Position numbers and translations under genes: made by a program
NCBI GenBank assembly: GCA_038245795.1
Contig: JBBRSC010000050.1
Coordinates: forward strand, 1-16,996
Direction of reading: 5' to 3'
Source of the DNA: JBBRSC01 sp038245795
GTDB lineage: Bacteria; Actinomycetota; Acidimicrobiia; Acidimicrobiales; Microtrichaceae
Length of the DNA stretch: 16,996 bases
Notes under the pieces: generated by a model
Databases searched by the model: none
What the model saw: only the letters and a program-made list of their open reading frames with translations
Told to the model about the DNA's origin: nothing
In this document: in pieces, positions 6,019 through 14,144 of the stretch
Position numbering within the stretch: position 1 is the first letter of the stretch
Layout of the letters: each line of letters opens with the position of its first letter

Positions 6019-8268
6019 ATGCCCGGCGCCTCAGGATCCCAAGCAGTCCATCAAGCCCTCGGGCTGACCGACGACGAGTTCGACGACATCCGTCGCATCC
6101 TCGATCGGGAACCGAATCATCTGGAGTTGGCGATGTATTCGGTGATGTGGTCTGAACATTGCAGTTACAAATCGTCTCGGGTCCATCTGGGTCGATTCCC
6201 GACGGAAGCGCCGTGGGTGCTCGTGGGTCCGGGCGAAGGCGCCGGGGTCATCGATGCTGGTGACGGGATCGGGGTGGCGATCCGTATCGAAAGTCACAAT
6301 CACCCGTCCGCCATCGAGCCGTACCAGGGTGCAGCAACGGGTGTCGGCGGCATCCTTCGGGACATCTTCTCCATGGGCGCACGGCCCATCGCCACCATGG
6401 ACCCGTTGCGCTTCGGCCCACTGGACGACCCTCGCAGCCGATGGATCGCCGAAGGCGTGGTGTCTGGTATTTCGGGATACGGGAACTCAGTCGGGGTGCC
6501 GACGGTCGGCGGTGAGATCGTTTTCGACGAGACCTATCAGGACAATCCGCTCGTCAACGTGTTCGCGTTGGGAATCCTGCCCCACGAACGCCTCGTGCTG
6601 GGTCGAGCTACCGGCGTCGGAAACCTTGCCGTCCTGCTCGGATCGAGTACCGGTCGCGACGGGATCGGCGGCGTATCAGTCCTCGCGTCGGCCGGGTTCA
6701 GCGACGACGCCGCCGACGCCGAGAAGCGACCGAGTGTGCAGGTCGGCGATCCATTCGAGGAAAAGCGCCTGATCGAGGCCTGCCTCGAGCTACTCGATGC
6801 CGGATTGGCGGTCGGCGTGCAGGATCTCGGGGGGGCCGGTCTGACCTGCGCCACGTCGGAAACTGCATCGAAAGGCGGCGCGGGCATGGACGTGTTCGTC
6901 AGTCGGGTGCATCAACGCGAACCCGGGATGGAACCCTTCGAGGTGATGACGAGCGAGTCCCAGGAACGGATGCTGGCCATCGTGGAGCCGGAGAATCTGG
7001 CCGACGTGATGGCCCTGGCGGATCGGTGGGAGGTCACGGCGTCGGTGGTCGGTCACGTCACGGGAACTGGCCGCCTCCGGGTGCTGGACCACGCTCCCGA
7101 CGACCTGGCCGCTGGTCAGCACGCCACGGTCCTGGCGGATGTGCCCGCCAAGTCGCTCGAGGAGGACGCCCCGAAGTACCACAGGCCGCTCGCTGAGCCA
7201 GCCGATCGCGCCGAGCGGGCGGCGGACAGCGCCGATGAACTGGCGGTGCCTGACGATCTCGCAGCGGACCTACTGGCACTGTTGTGCGACACCTCCTGGG
7301 TGTACTCGCAGTACGACCATCAGCTGTATCTCAACACGGTGGTGGGACCCGGTGATGACGCCACGGTCCTGCGGCTCAAGCACCCGATCACGGGCATCGA
7401 CACGGGTCGGGGCCTGGCATTGAGTAGCGACGGCAATCATCGATGGTGCGCGCTCGATCCACGGATCGGCGCCGCGGCAACGGTGGCCGAATCGGTGATG
7501 AATCTGGCATGCGTCGGTGCTCGACCGGTAGCGCTCGTGAACTGCCTCAATTTCGGGAACCCCGAACACCCCGAGGTCATGTGGCAGCTGTCCGAGGCCG
7601 TCGACGGCATCTCCGAAGCGTGCCGGGCATTCGGGGTTCCGGTGATCGGCGGAAACGTGAGCCTCTACAACGAGAGCCGCGGGCGAGACATCGATCCAAC
7701 GCCGATTGTGGCGGTGTTGGGCATCGTCGATGACCTCGAACGCCGCCCACCGGGCGCGCGTCTGGTGGACGGGGGACGCATCATCATGTTGGGGAGCGGT
7801 TCCCCGACGCTGTCGGGATCGGAATGGGCGAGGGCTCGTGGTCATCGCAACGGAACGCTGGCACCGCTGGACCTCGAGCAGGTGGCTGCGGTGGCCGCCG
7901 TCACCCGTGATCTCGTGATCGATGGGCTCGCGCAGGGCATCCATGATGTCGGTGGTGGCGGCCTCGGGGCTGCGCTGGCGGAAATGGCGGTGGCGTCGGA
8001 CGTGGGGTTCCATGTGGCGCGAATCCCAGGTCACCGCGAGCTGCTGGGCGAATGCGTCGGACGCGTCTTGGTCTGTGTTGCCCCCGAGGACGGTCCTGAG
8101 GTGTTGGCTCGTTGCGAGGCGGCGGGCGTCGCAACAGTCCGTTTGGGCGCTGCGATGGGTCGACGTCTCGTCGTGAAGGACCTCGTCGATGTCAGCCTCG
8201 ACGACGCGACGTCGGCGTGGCGAGATCGGCTGCCGAATGCGCTGGGATCGGGAGCCACCCAAAGCTGA
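6019..8268 (+). CDS. purL: FGAM synthase large subunit PurL (small type)
   Basis: The ATP-dependent synthetase subunit converts FGAR to FGAM using ammonia from PurQ, in complex with PurS. Its 749 residues match the short PurL that needs PurQ and PurS, not the roughly 1300-residue single-chain enzyme. Landmarks are SEHCSYKSSR (45-54, with catalytic His47), VGPGEGAG (69-76), the metal/ATP segment ESHNHPSAIEP (91-101), and the second AIRS-like half beginning near 410, with GPGDDATV and later VIGGNVSLYNES. The gene is complete at both ends. It is separated from purS-purQ by a convergent gene, so it needs its own promoter; TAGGAT 6 nt before ATG is the candidate. The exported repeat protein begins about 110 bp after its stop. 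Confidence 0.97.
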   Translation: MPGASGSQAVHQALGLTDDEFDDIRRILDREPNHLELAMYSVMWSEHCSYKSSRVHLGRFPTEAPWVLVGPGEGAGVIDAGDGIGVAIRIESHNHPSAIEPYQGAATGVGGILRDIFSMGARPIATMDPLRFGPLDDPRSRWIAEGVVSGISGYGNSVGVPTVGGEIVFDETYQDNPLVNVFALGILPHERLVLGRATGVGNLAVLLGSSTGRDGIGGVSVLASAGFSDDAADAEKRPSVQVGDPFEEKRLIEACLELLDAGLAVGVQDLGGAGLTCATSETASKGGAGMDVFVSRVHQREPGMEPFEVMTSESQERMLAIVEPENLADVMALADRWEVTASVVGHVTGTGRLRVLDHAPDDLAAGQHATVLADVPAKSLEEDAPKYHRPLAEPADRAERAADSADELAVPDDLAADLLALLCDTSWVYSQYDHQLYLNTVVGPGDDATVLRLKHPITGIDTGRGLALSSDGNHRWCALDPRIGAAATVAESVMNLACVGARPVALVNCLNFGNPEHPEVMWQLSEAVDGISEACRAFGVPVIGGNVSLYNESRGRDIDPTPIVAVLGIVDDLERRPPGARLVDGGRIIMLGSGSPTLSGSEWARARGHRNGTLAPLDLEQVAAVAAVTRDLVIDGLAQGIHDVGGGGLGAALAEMAVASDVGFHVARIPGHRELLGECVGRVLVCVAPEDGPEVLARCEAAGVATVRLGAAMGRRLVVKDLVDVSLDDATSAWRDRLPNALGSGATQS

Positions 8269-8305
8269 GGTTCTCGCCCGACCAGAGCTCGCCCAGGGGA
8301 TGGTT

Positions 8306-8311
8306 TACCCT
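8306..8311 (+). promoter_or_regulatory. Possible -10 box (TACCCT) upstream of the exported protein gene
   Basis: TACCCT fits TAnnnT and lies in the 112-bp gap between purL and the preferred start at 8381, which would give a leader of roughly 60 nt. No -35 match is visible. The same gap has a spaced direct repeat of CTCGCCC and no obvious terminator for purL. Weak evidence. Confidence 0.2.
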
Positions 8312-8380
8312 GTGACGTGCCGGGTAGACGGTGCGTCGGCAGATTCGCCGTCGGCATCGTCCGATTGCCCCGGGTTCCCC

Positions 8381-10855
8381 ATGGTTGTCCCCTCCCGTCT
8401 GTGCATTTCGATTCTCGCGGGACTGGTCTGTGTCGTGGGCCTGACGATGTCGGCGCCTGGGGCGAGCGCGGCGGCCCGACCTCCAGCGCGTCGTGTCGTC
8501 GACACTCCGCCCATCGGAAGTTGGGATGTCACGACGACGGGCGACGGATCGATCACCGTGACCGGCTGGGCGCGTGACGCCAACACGAACGGCAATGTCA
8601 CCGTCGGCGTGATCACCTTCGGCAAGTTGGTGCTGGGAACGACCGGCCAACCTCGCCCCGATCTCACCGGGCGTTTCGGCGCCGACCGGGGGTTTTCGCT
8701 GACCATGTCGGGGTTGCCGTCAGGCACGCTGCCGTTCTGTGTGGGAGTCGCCAACGTCGGGCCAAGGCCTGGCAACGTGATTCTCGGATGCCGTTGGATC
8801 ACCGTGCCGGACACGGTTCCCGTTGGTTCAGTCGATGTGTTCAGGGTGAATCGGGATCGGATCGATGCGGTGGGTTGGGCGGCGCTCAAGACCTCGGGAG
8901 ATGCGATGGAGGTTCGGATGTCAGTCAACGGTCAGACCGTGTCCACGGCGGCCAACGGCAATCGACCCGACCTCGTTGGTGCTGGACTCGTCGGCACGTC
9001 GCACGGCTTCGGCTTCTCGTCTCCGCCGCTTCCCAGTGGCTCCTATCCGGTGTGCGTCGGGGCCTTTCGACCGGGCCAGAACAACGGCCGGATCCTGGCC
9101 TGCCAGACACTGACCATCCGGGCTCCCTTCGGTTCGCTCGATGTCGTGATCCGCTCGGGAAACTCCTTGGTTGCGGCGGGCTGGGCGGTCGACGCCGACG
9201 CACCGAACGAAGCGCTGACTGTGAACGTCACGTTCGATCGGCTCGACGACATCAGTGACCCAGCAACGGTCATGGTCACGGGCAATCAGCGACGCGCCGA
9301 TGTTGGCGCCGCGTACTCCGTCGGACCCGACCACGGGTTCACCGCAACGCTGTCTACTCCGGCGGCCGGAACGTATCGGGTGTGCGCTGCAACGCTGCCC
9401 GCCGGTCCCGGGGCGGCCGTCAACGTGGGGTGTCGCACGGTGGTCATGGCGGGCTTGAGCCCAACGGGCCGGATCGAGCGGATCACCACCCCTACGGCGA
9501 CCTCGGTGCGCATCGAAGGTTGGATGGCCGATCCCGAGACATCGGCGTCAATCCCGATCACCGTGCGAGTTGGCGGCGTCACGAGCTCGCACACCGCCGC
9601 AGTGTCGCGACCCGATGTGTCCCTGCTCTACCCAGGCCTGCACGGTTTCGACATCACCGTCACCGGGGTGGCGTCGGGGGTGAAAAGCGTGTGTGTTTCT
9701 GCGGTCGGCACGGGCCTCGGCGGCCCCACGGAGCTCCCGTGTGGAACCGTCGTGATGGGTTCGATCCGTGTGTCGACGAGTGGCTCGTCGAATGCCCCGA
9801 CGACGGTCGGGCCATTGTCGACGTCACCCATTGCCGACATTGATCGGGACGCGGGGATCAGCACTCGCCTCCGCGACGGGTCCACGCTCTGGCTCTTCGG
9901 CGATAGCTCTCAGGCGAACAGCAACGGTTCCCTGCAGTACTTCGTCAACAACACAGCGGCCTGGGCCGCGCCAGGTTCCCCGGCCATCACCCGCGACGGT
10001 GTTACCGGTGGTCCGCAACCAGCGCGATTCGTCGCACCGACAGCCGGCTTTCCAACTTGTCCGAGCGCCACGCCGACACCGGTGATGTGGCCCTTGTCAG
10101 CAGTCACCGTCCCGAACGGCGCGCTCGATCGGGTGATCGCGTACTACCAGAACATCTGTCTCGGTCCGAACCTCACGACGGCTAGCCGGGGCGTCGCAAC
10201 GGTGGAATGGTCCTACGATCCAGCCGACCCGCCGGTCGATCGCGTGATCGAGGGGACGGTCACGAATCAGGCGCTCTTTCCCACCAACACCTACGGCAAT
10301 GCGGCCGTGGTCGGACTGGACGGCAAGATCTATTCGTACGCGTGTTTCGGCCCAGCGAGTCCCGGATGGCCCGATCAGTACGGGCCGTGCAAGGTGGCAC
10401 GCACGGATCCATCGACGGTTGCCGATGCGACGAGCTATCGCTATTGGGATGGCGCGACCTGGGGTGCCGATGTGGCATCGGCCGCGCCCATGAGCCTGCC
10501 GAACGGTGTCGATGGTGTGGTCAATCCCGTCGGCACGCTGACCGTCACGTTCGATGCCGTGCATGGCGTGTACGTCATGGCGTATTCGACGTGGCCCGGC
10601 TACAGCGACAAGGTGGCCATCCGGGTGGCGTCGTCGCCCCAGGGGCCGTGGTCGGCTCCTGTCGTGATCCAGTTGCCCGGCTGCAACGACACCGTCGGGG
10701 GGACCGGTTTCTACTGCTATGCAGGCACCGCCCAACCTCAGTTCTCGGGCGTCGGATTGATCGGGATCGGGTACTACGACCAGATCGTCGCGGTCGGTCC
10801 CAATCGGGGTTCCTACCTGGTCGTCACCGTGCCGTTCACCGTCGTGCTGACCTGA
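8381..10855 (+). CDS. Exported protein: four tandem Ig-like modules plus C-terminal beta-propeller-like domain
   Basis: The 824-residue product starts with a clear signal peptide (MVVPSRLCISILAGLVCVVG, then a predicted ASA|A cut near residue 30), so it is secreted or surface-held. Four modules of about 100 residues follow (45-142, 148-246, 250-356, 362-459). Each has a GW near its middle, a R/P-D pair before a G-F, and two cysteines 16-17 residues apart (120/137, 225/241, 335/351, 438/454) that probably form a disulfide. Residues about 481-824 carry RDGSTLWLFGDSS and repeated aromatic-rich strands, which resemble DUF4185-like or GH43/GH32-like five-bladed propellers; this is inference. No LPxTG or C-terminal membrane helix is seen. 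Role unknown; sugar binding or hydrolysis at the cell surface is possible. The start was chosen for the signal peptide; ATG 8300 and GTG 8312 are in frame but add a non-signal leader. It is unrelated to purine synthesis. Confidence 0.85.
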   Translation: MVVPSRLCISILAGLVCVVGLTMSAPGASAAARPPARRVVDTPPIGSWDVTTTGDGSITVTGWARDANTNGNVTVGVITFGKLVLGTTGQPRPDLTGRFGADRGFSLTMSGLPSGTLPFCVGVANVGPRPGNVILGCRWITVPDTVPVGSVDVFRVNRDRIDAVGWAALKTSGDAMEVRMSVNGQTVSTAANGNRPDLVGAGLVGTSHGFGFSSPPLPSGSYPVCVGAFRPGQNNGRILACQTLTIRAPFGSLDVVIRSGNSLVAAGWAVDADAPNEALTVNVTFDRLDDISDPATVMVTGNQRRADVGAAYSVGPDHGFTATLSTPAAGTYRVCAATLPAGPGAAVNVGCRTVVMAGLSPTGRIERITTPTATSVRIEGWMADPETSASIPITVRVGGVTSSHTAAVSRPDVSLLYPGLHGFDITVTGVASGVKSVCVSAVGTGLGGPTELPCGTVVMGSIRVSTSGSSNAPTTVGPLSTSPIADIDRDAGISTRLRDGSTLWLFGDSSQANSNGSLQYFVNNTAAWAAPGSPAITRDGVTGGPQPARFVAPTAGFPTCPSATPTPVMWPLSAVTVPNGALDRVIAYYQNICLGPNLTTASRGVATVEWSYDPADPPVDRVIEGTVTNQALFPTNTYGNAAVVGLDGKIYSYACFGPASPGWPDQYGPCKVARTDPSTVADATSYRYWDGATWGADVASAAPMSLPNGVDGVVNPVGTLTVTFDAVHGVYVMAYSTWPGYSDKVAIRVASSPQGPWSAPVVIQLPGCNDTVGGTGFYCYAGTAQPQFSGVGLIGIGYYDQIVAVGPNRGSYLVVTVPFTVVLT
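8513..9757 (+). repeat. Four tandem protein-level modules in the exported protein
   Basis: The modules span about 8513-8806, 8822-9118, 9128-9448 and 9464-9757. They are recognisable in protein through the GW, PD/AD...GF and C-x(15-16)-C landmarks but have diverged in DNA, so they are old duplications and not a recent expansion. Similar Gly-Trp/Asp modules are common in surface proteins of actinobacteria (recollection, not searched). Confidence 0.75.
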
Positions 10856-10870
10856 GCCGTGTGTGACACG

Positions 10871-12433
10871 ATGGGGCATGTGAGCGAGTCCCCCGACCTC
10901 ACCGCTGCGGAACGACACGATCTCGTCGACGGCGGAAAACCCCGAGAAGCGTGCGGGGTGTTCGGTGTCTACGCACCCGGCAAACCAGTCGCCCACATGT
11001 GTTATCTGGGGCTGTTTGCTCTTCAGCACCGCGGCCAGGAGTCGGCGGGTATCGCCACGTCCGATGGCGAGGACATCACCGTTGTGAAAGACATGGGCCT
11101 CGTGTCGGCCGTGTTCGACGACCGCACCCTGGCGGCCCTCGACGGGCACCTCGGTGTGGGCCACACCCGCTACTCGACGACCGGCTCGTCACTCTGGCAG
11201 AACGCCCAGCCGGTCTTCCGTGACACGGGCACCACACGGTTTGCGCTGGGCCACAACGGCAACCTCACGAACACCGAAGCCCTCGCCGACGCTGCCGGCA
11301 TGCTCGACGGCATCATCACCTCCGACACCGATCTGGTCGCTGAGCTGTTGGCGCACCGCTTGCGAGCCGACGCCGAGCTGACCCTCGAGGGCGCGTTGTC
11401 GGACCTCCTGCCCTCGCTGAAGGGCGCCTTCTCGTTCGTGGCCTGCGACACCGAGCACATCATCGGCGTGCGTGATCCCAACGGGTTCCGGCCATTGTGC
11501 CTCGGCAAACTCGACGGCGGTTGGGTGCTTGCCTCGGAGTCGCCGGCCCTCGACATTGTCGGAGCCGCGTTCGTACGTGAACTCGATCCGGGTGAGATGG
11601 TCATCATCGACGGCGACGGGGTGCGCTCCGAGCGACCGTTTTCATCCGATCGGATCGAACCGAAGTTGTGCCTGTTCGAGTTCGTGTACTTTTCTCGACC
11701 CGACTCGACGCTCTACGGACACAACGTCCATCAGGCCCGGGTGCGGATGGGCGAACAGCTCGCCGATCAGGCGCCCGCCGAAGCAGATCTGGTGGTCGGC
11801 GTTCCCGAGTCGGGTATCCCCGCTGCCGAAGGTTTCAGTCGGCGATCCGGTATTCCCTTCGGCCACGGCCTGGTGAAGAACCGCTACATCGGCCGCACGT
11901 TTATTTCGCCCAGCCAGGAGATGCGGGCGCTTGGTGTGCGCATGAAACTCAACCCGTTGCGTGAGAACATTGCGGGCCAGCGCTTGGTGGTCGTCGACGA
12001 TTCGATCGTGCGTGGCACCACCACCCGGGCCATGGTGGCGATGCTGCGGGAGGCCGGCGCAGCGGAAATCCACATGAGGGTGTCGTCGCCGCCCTACCGC
12101 TGGCCATGTTTCTACGGGATGGACACCGGAACCCGTGGTGAACTTCTCGCCGCCAACATGGAGATCGAGGAGATCCGCACATATCTCAACGTCGACTCGT
12201 TGTCGTACCTGGCGCTCGATCGTCTGATCACCGCTACCGGTGCCCCGAATGCTGGCTATTGCACTGCGTGTCTGACCGGCATCTACCCCGTCGAGATTCC
12301 CGTGTCGCTCGGTAAAGCCATCCTCGAGGGGGGCATGCTGATCGAGCAGGAATTGTCGTCGAATCCGTTGGTGCTGATCTCGGACTCCTTGATGCCGGCC
12401 GACGACGCTGCCTCGCAGACGGACCTCCCGTGA
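10871..12433 (+). CDS. purF: Amidophosphoribosyltransferase (glutamine PRPP amidotransferase)
   Basis: The committed, feedback-controlled step of purine synthesis: PRPP plus glutamine gives phosphoribosylamine. The 520-residue product has an N-terminal Ntn glutaminase domain. Its nucleophile Cys28 (ACGVFGVYAPG) lies behind a 27-residue propeptide that must be removed, and LFALQHRGQESAGIA follows. The C-terminal phosphoribosyltransferase domain has the PRPP loop VVVDDSIVRGTTT (373-385). Four cysteines match the ligands of the Bacillus-type 4Fe-4S cluster (267, 413, 464, 467, the last pair in YCTACLTGIYP), so this is the oxygen-sensitive iron-sulfur form. No Shine-Dalgarno is visible. ATG 10871 is used, but GTG 10859 and GTG 10880 are possible; the latter is 7 nt after a -10-like CACGAT. 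It starts 15 bp after the exported protein gene, so it may share its transcript. Confidence 0.95.
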   Translation: MGHVSESPDLTAAERHDLVDGGKPREACGVFGVYAPGKPVAHMCYLGLFALQHRGQESAGIATSDGEDITVVKDMGLVSAVFDDRTLAALDGHLGVGHTRYSTTGSSLWQNAQPVFRDTGTTRFALGHNGNLTNTEALADAAGMLDGIITSDTDLVAELLAHRLRADAELTLEGALSDLLPSLKGAFSFVACDTEHIIGVRDPNGFRPLCLGKLDGGWVLASESPALDIVGAAFVRELDPGEMVIIDGDGVRSERPFSSDRIEPKLCLFEFVYFSRPDSTLYGHNVHQARVRMGEQLADQAPAEADLVVGVPESGIPAAEGFSRRSGIPFGHGLVKNRYIGRTFISPSQEMRALGVRMKLNPLRENIAGQRLVVVDDSIVRGTTTRAMVAMLREAGAAEIHMRVSSPPYRWPCFYGMDTGTRGELLAANMEIEEIRTYLNVDSLSYLALDRLITATGAPNAGYCTACLTGIYPVEIPVSLGKAILEGGMLIEQELSSNPLVLISDSLMPADDAASQTDLP

Positions 12434-13485
12434 CGGCCGTTGAAGGTGGAGGCGTCACCTACGAAGCGGCTGGGGTATCGATCGAGGCCGGCGATGCGGC
12501 GGTTGATCGCATCAAGGCCTCGGTCCGCAGTACATATCGTCCCGAGGTGCTCGGCGATGTCGGAGGCTTCGGCGGGCTGTTTCATCTGGCGCCGGCTGGC
12601 TACCGCGATCCCGTCCTGGTCTCGGCCACCGATGGCGTGGGCACCAAGGCGATGATCGCCGCGGCGACGGGCCGCTACGACACGATCGGCATCGACCTGG
12701 TTGCCATGTGCGTCGACGATCTGGTCTGCCAGGGCGCCGAACCGCTGTTCTTCTTGGACTACCTGGCCATCGGACAGCTGGACCCCGAGGTGGCTGAGCG
12801 TTTGGTCGGCGGCGTTGCCGAGGGATGTCGCCAGGCGCGTTGCGCGTTGATCGGTGGCGAGATGGCCGAACACCCAGGTTCGATGGAGCCAGGCGATTTC
12901 GACTTGGCTGGCTTCGCTGTCGGCGCGGTGGAGCGCGACAACGTTCTGACGGGCGACGACATCACGCCGGGCGACGTGTTGATCGGCATCCCTTCGCCGG
13001 GGCTGCGATCGAATGGCTATTCGCTGGCGCGACACGTCCTGTTCGAGCTCGGTGGTCGATCGCTCGACGATCCGGCGTGGGACGATCCCGGGGCACCGAG
13101 TGTGGCCGACGAACTCATGCGGCCGTCGGTCATCTACGCACCGGCAGTCCTTGATGCCATTCGTGAGTCAGAGGTTCACGCGGTGGCACACGTCACCGGC
13201 GGCGGGTTGGCGGGCAACCTCACCCGGGTGATGCCCGAAGGTGTCCACGCTCGGGTCGATACCTCGACGTGGGAGCCCCCGCGTATCTTCGACGAGATCG
13301 CCCGCATCGGTGGCGTGGCCGACGCCGAGATGTCGAAGGTGTTCAACCTGGGGATCGGCATGGTCGTGGTCGCATCCGCTCACAGCGCCAACGACACGCT
13401 GGCCGCGTTGGCCTCTGGTGGGCACGCTGCGCGGATCATCGGTGAGGTCGTCGCGGGCGAGCGCGGCGTCACGATGCAGCCGTGA
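12430..13485 (+). CDS. purM: Phosphoribosylformylglycinamidine cyclo-ligase (AIR synthetase)
   Basis: An ATP-dependent ring closure of FGAM to AIR, the step right after the PurSQL complex. The 351 residues carry the family's metal/ATP motif SATDGVGTK (65-73), the DLVAMCVDDLVCQGAEPLFF segment (89-108) and a GGEMAEHPG loop (142-150), where most relatives have GGETAE. Later landmarks are PSPGLRSNGYSLAR and the glycine-rich HVTGGGLAGNLTRVMPEG. Its GTG start overlaps the purF stop in GTGA (4 bp), so the two are translationally coupled; no independent Shine-Dalgarno is seen. This fold is homologous to each half of PurL. pyrE follows 21 bp downstream. Confidence 0.97.
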   Translation: MTAVEGGGVTYEAAGVSIEAGDAAVDRIKASVRSTYRPEVLGDVGGFGGLFHLAPAGYRDPVLVSATDGVGTKAMIAAATGRYDTIGIDLVAMCVDDLVCQGAEPLFFLDYLAIGQLDPEVAERLVGGVAEGCRQARCALIGGEMAEHPGSMEPGDFDLAGFAVGAVERDNVLTGDDITPGDVLIGIPSPGLRSNGYSLARHVLFELGGRSLDDPAWDDPGAPSVADELMRPSVIYAPAVLDAIRESEVHAVAHVTGGGLAGNLTRVMPEGVHARVDTSTWEPPRIFDEIARIGGVADAEMSKVFNLGIGMVVVASAHSANDTLAALASGGHAARIIGEVVAGERGVTMQP

Positions 13486-13506
13486 TCCAACCGACGAACG
13501 TCGCTG

Positions 13507-14067
13507 ATGTCTGACGCGCACGCTGCGCTGGTGCAGCATCTGCTGGATCACTCCGTCCGGCGTGGCGACTTCGTACTGAAGTCGGGTCGGCCCTCGAAGT
13601 ACTTCCTGGATTCGAAGCAGACGGCGTGCGACCCCGAAGGCGTGCTGCTGATGGCTGATGTCGCCTTCGAGTTCATCCCCGCCGACGCCACGGCGATTGG
13701 TGGCATCACGGTCGGTGCCGATCCAGTGGCGTACGGAATCGCAGCCGTCGGCGCTACCCGCGGGCGATCGTTGCGGAGTTTCACGATCCGCAAGGAAGCA
13801 AAGGACCACGGCATCACCGGTCGGGTTGCTGGCGCGTTGCGCCCTGGCGACCGAGTGGTCATCACCGAGGACACGACGTCGCGCGGCGTGACAATCGCCG
13901 ATGCCGTCGAGGTGGTCCGCGAGTTCGGCGCCGAGCCGGTGCTGGTGTTGGCGCTGGTCGATCGGGGTGGCACGGCGGCAGGCCATGCCGAAGCGGCCGG
14001 CGTGCCGTTCGTGGCGTTGGTGACAGCACCCGATCTGGGCTTCGACTTCGACGGACCCGCTGACTGA
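13507..14067 (+). CDS. pyrE: Orotate phosphoribosyltransferase
   Basis: Makes orotidine 5'-phosphate from orotate and PRPP in pyrimidine synthesis. The 186 residues are of normal length. They show the N-terminal GDFVLKSGRPSKYFLDSKQT (20-39), the flexible catalytic loop RKEAKDHG (95-102) and the PRPP loop VVITEDTTSRGVT (117-129). In that loop the common T-T-G-G core is replaced by T-S-R-G-V, a variant I would accept as functional because all charged residues are in place. It is the only pyrimidine gene in the window. It shares PRPP with PurF, and its position 21 bp after purM suggests joint expression. A hairpin overlaps its stop codon, so the operon probably ends here. Confidence 0.95.
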   Translation: MSDAHAALVQHLLDHSVRRGDFVLKSGRPSKYFLDSKQTACDPEGVLLMADVAFEFIPADATAIGGITVGADPVAYGIAAVGATRGRSLRSFTIRKEAKDHGITGRVAGALRPGDRVVITEDTTSRGVTIADAVEVVREFGAEPVLVLALVDRGGTAAGHAEAAGVPFVALVTAPDLGFDFDGPAD

Positions 14068-14095
14068 CGAGGCCGCCGCACGGTGCGTCGCAGTC
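14062..14095 (+). terminator. Candidate terminator at the pyrE stop
   Basis: GACTG (14062-14066) plus ACG (14067-14069) pair with CGT (14086-14088) and CAGTC (14091-14095), with a 2-nt bulge and a G+C-rich loop. The sequence GGTTTCATCTGATT that follows has only short T-runs. The position between pyrE and the malic-enzyme promoter fits an operon end. Confidence 0.35.
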
Positions 14096-14107
14096 GGTTT
14101 CATCTGA

Positions 14108-14135
14108 TTGCCAACAATCGGCCCCGCGGTAGGGT
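14108..14135 (+). promoter_or_regulatory. Promoter of the malic enzyme gene, near-leaderless
   Basis: TTGCCA (14108-14113) matches five of six bases of the -35 consensus. It is followed by a 16-nt spacer and TAGGGT (14130-14135, TAnnnT). ATG lies 9 nt after the -10 box, so a transcript starting 6-8 nt downstream would have almost no leader. This is the best promoter in the window. Confidence 0.6.
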
Positions 14136-14144
14136 CTCAGGCTT

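Noticed and set aside
7270..8262. Minus-strand frame of 330 residues opposite purL
   Set aside because: Shadow of a full-length purL; composition is rich in Arg, His and Asp and lacks any motif.
8189..8380. Upstream extension of the exported protein into the end of purL
   Set aside because: The extra N-terminal residues are Arg-rich and would bury the signal peptide inside the chain; ATG 8381 puts it at the N-terminus.
10097..11164. Minus-strand frame of 355 residues opposite the exported protein and purF
   Set aside because: Spans two real genes and their junction, with shadow-type composition (His, Gly, Asp, Arg rich).
2195..14067. A riboswitch or PUR-box type operator controlling the pur genes
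   Set aside because: The only non-coding stretches at operon starts are 71-112 bp and show no aptamer-like paired structure or repeated operator I could identify.
13168..14103. Minus-strand frame of 311 residues opposite purM and pyrE
   Set aside because: Shadow of two intact enzymes; no recognisable domain or start signal.
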